DNA of 7,310 nt from Gammaproteobacteria bacterium (GTDB taxonomy: Bacteria; Pseudomonadota; Gammaproteobacteria; DSM-16500). A program made the position numbers and the translations under genes. Under the pieces are notes generated by a model. That model was given only the letters and a program-made list of their open reading frames with translations, searched no databases and had not been told where the DNA came from. Position 1 is the stretch's first letter. The number at the start of each line of letters is the position of its first letter. Shown one piece after another: positions 5,723 through 7,310 of the stretch. Where the stretch lies: positions 1-7,310 of the forward strand of contig JAJONP010000125.1 in assembly GCA_021323555.1 (NCBI GenBank), given 5' to 3'.

Positions 5723-6957
5723 CTGTTTTTATAGGATTACGTTATACCCGTGCTAAACGACGTAATCATTTTATTTCATTCATTTCTTTAATGTCTATGT
5801 TGGGTATTGCGCTTGGGATATTAGTTTTGATTACTGTTTTATCTGTCATGAATGGGTTTGATAAAGAAATCCAAAAGCGGGTTTTTAGCATGGTGCCGCC
5901 TATTACGGTAGGTAGCTTTGTGAATGCAGTTTCTAACTGGCAACAAGTCGAAAGTAAGCTGCATGAATTTCCTTCCGTAACGGCAGTCGCGCCATTCGTG
6001 AATGGTGAAGTATTATTATCGAATAATAATGCAGTACAACCTGTATTACTCACAGGGATTCTACCCTCTAAAGAAAAAAATATTTCAGAACTATCTGAAA
6101 AAATAGTGCAAGGTAGTTTAACTCATCTCATGCCTGGCCAATTTGGTATCCTATTAGGTGAAGAATTAGCGAATCGCCTGGATGTCTCAGTAGGCGATAA
6201 AGTCACAGCAGTGACACCACGAGTCTCTCTGTCTCTTGCGGGTGTCATGCCTCGATTAAAACGATTTACAGTGATTGGTATTTTCCGTGCAGGCAGTGGT
6301 TTTGGTTTTGATACGAGTTTGGCGTTTATTCATTTACGAGATGCGCAAAAATTATTTGAAATGAGTTCATCTGTCACAGCATTGCATGTCAAAATTCCAG
6401 ATGCCTATGCAGCCCCTAAAATCGCAGAGCAAATAGCCAATAGGTTAGGTTCGACTGCCCGTGTAACAAGTTGGACGGATCAATTCGGTGAATATTTTCG
6501 TATGGTTGCGCAAGAAAAAGCGATGATGTTTTTTATTTTGATGTTAATTATTTTAGTCGCTGTATTTAATTTAGTATGTACATTAGTGATGGTGGTGACT
6601 GAGAAAGAAGCCGATATTGCTATTTTACGTACCTTAGGTGCAACACCTCAAATGATTATGAGTATTTTCATCGTGCAGGGTGCTATTGTAGGTATTATAG
6701 GTGCTCTAATGGGTGTGGTTGGGGGCGTGGCGTTGGCATTGCATGTGACCTCGGTTGTTAATGGGATACAGAATCTCCTCCACGTGCAATTTTTATCTTC
6801 CAGCGTTTATTTCCTCGATTATTTGCCATCTGATTTACAATGGAGTGATGTATGGCGTGTTAGTTCGGTCGCGCTCATACTCAGTTTACTTGCAACCCTT
6901 TATCCTGCATGGCGTGCTTCACGAACAGAACCTGTGGAGGCTTTGCGTTATGAGTAA
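5707..6957 (+). CDS. lolC: Lipoprotein-releasing ABC transporter permease (LolC/LolE/LolF family)
   Basis: This is the inner-membrane subunit of the Lol system, which extracts outer-membrane lipoproteins and passes them to LolA. The 416-residue product has the family layout: a cytoplasmic N-terminus ([19 protein letters not shown]), TM1 at about 24–48, a large periplasmic domain (about 50–270), then TM2 (272–297), TM3 (316–346) and TM4 (383–402), ending in the family signature [19 protein letters not shown] loop around 168–185 ([17 protein letters not shown]) aligns with the LolA-binding hook of E. coli LolC and contains two prolines. If no lolE lies beyond the window, the protein would act as a homodimer, as in species with a single LolF-type permease. 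GAGG at 5698–5701 precedes ATG 5707. It overlaps tatD by 16 bp and lolD by 8 bp. Confidence 0.93.
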   Translation: MFRPIAVFIGLRYTRAKRRNHFISFISLMSMLGIALGILVLITVLSVMNGFDKEIQKRVFSMVPPITVGSFVNAVSNWQQVESKLHEFPSVTAVAPFVNGEVLLSNNNAVQPVLLTGILPSKEKNISELSEKIVQGSLTHLMPGQFGILLGEELANRLDVSVGDKVTAVTPRVSLSLAGVMPRLKRFTVIGIFRAGSGFGFDTSLAFIHLRDAQKLFEMSSSVTALHVKIPDAYAAPKIAEQIANRLGSTARVTSWTDQFGEYFRMVAQEKAMMFFILMLIILVAVFNLVCTLVMVVTEKEADIAILRTLGATPQMIMSIFIVQGAIVGIIGALMGVVGGVALALHVTSVVNGIQNLLHVQFLSSSVYFLDYLPSDLQWSDVWRVSSVALILSLLATLYPAWRASRTEPVEALRYE

Positions 6958-7310
6958 TATCAATAATAATATTTTGGAATGTGTAGGTCTTTCAAAAATT
7001 TATCAAGATGCAACTACAAAACTCGAAGTATTAAAACAAATTAATTTACAAGTTCAAACAAGTGAGCTGATCGCCATAGTAGGTCATTCTGGTTCAGGTA
7101 AAAGCACTTTATTGCACTTATTGGGTGGGTTAGATAAACCCACGCAAGGCAAAGTCATCTTAGCCGGAAAAAACCTGGCACAAGTCAGTGAAAAAGAAAA
7201 ATGTTATTTACGTAATCATTATTTAGGGTTTATTTACCAATTCCATCATTTATTACCTGAATTTACCGCATTAGAAAATGTCTGCATGCCTTTATTGATA
7301 GGTCATAAAA
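6950..7310 (+). CDS. lolD: Lipoprotein-releasing ABC transporter ATPase LolD, partial (3' end outside the window)
   Basis: The first 120 codons of an ABC ATPase are present; the frame is open to the window end. Walker A is GHSGSGKST (45–53), and the Q-loop region reads [19 protein letters not shown] (93–111), with Q97. [15 protein letters not shown] is characteristic of LolD rather than of other ABC ATPases. The signature motif, Walker B and H-loop lie beyond the window. LolD powers lipoprotein release by the LolC/E or LolF permease. The ATG overlaps the end of lolC by 8 bp and has a strong GGAGG (6936–6940) 9 nt upstream, indicating tight translational coupling so that the subunits are made together. 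Confidence 0.95.
   Translation, partial: MSNINNNILECVGLSKIYQDATTKLEVLKQINLQVQTSELIAIVGHSGSGKSTLLHLLGGLDKPTQGKVILAGKNLAQVSEKEKCYLRNHYLGFIYQFHHLLPEFTALENVCMPLLIGHK

Noticed and set aside
5151..6053. Three minus-strand open frames (5151–5372, 5472–5672, 5766–6053)
   Set aside because: They are antisense shadows of tatD and lolC, without ribosome sites or known motifs.

Overview
The window is AT-rich bacterial DNA with all supported genes on the + strand. The housekeeping block tmk–holB–tatD–lolC–lolD is a gammaproteobacterial-type set. Low GC, a LolC/F-like permease directly ahead of lolD, a HigB2/HigA2 toxin-antitoxin pair and a lineage-specific membrane gene would fit a Legionellales-type organism (Coxiella, Legionella or Aquicella relatives). 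That placement is inference, not proven by any marker here.

Left part (1–1340): a short upstream region with a possible promoter and a 14-bp palindrome precedes an unrecognised gene that appears split in two. A perfect 40-bp tandem duplication (487–566) shifts the frame. Removing one copy fuses the two open frames into one 354-residue protein with an N-terminal pair of membrane segments and a soluble C-terminal part. A perfect 25-bp-stem hairpin (1243–1295) follows.

Middle part (1351–2566): an AAA_14/DUF4143-type ATPase. Its Walker A motif lies upstream of the first in-frame ATG, and no ordinary start codon covers it. The gene is either 5'-disrupted by a small frameshift or uses an atypical start. 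The usual Glu of its C-terminal nuclease-like ExK motif is Lys.

Right part (2593–7310): tmk (thymidylate kinase), then a higB2–higA2 toxin-antitoxin module with its own promoter and operator-like inverted repeat, then holB (DNA polymerase III delta'), tatD (metal-dependent DNase), lolC/F and the start of lolD (lipoprotein-releasing ABC transporter; lolD is cut by the window end). holB, tatD, lolC and lolD overlap by 8–16 bp and are surely cotranscribed. The toxin-antitoxin pair sits between tmk and holB, which are commonly adjacent in related bacteria, so it looks like an insertion into a housekeeping operon.

No RNA genes, CRISPR arrays or recognisable insertion sequences were seen. The items most worth a second look are the frame-breaking 40-bp duplication, the damaged ATPase start, and the toxin-antitoxin insertion.
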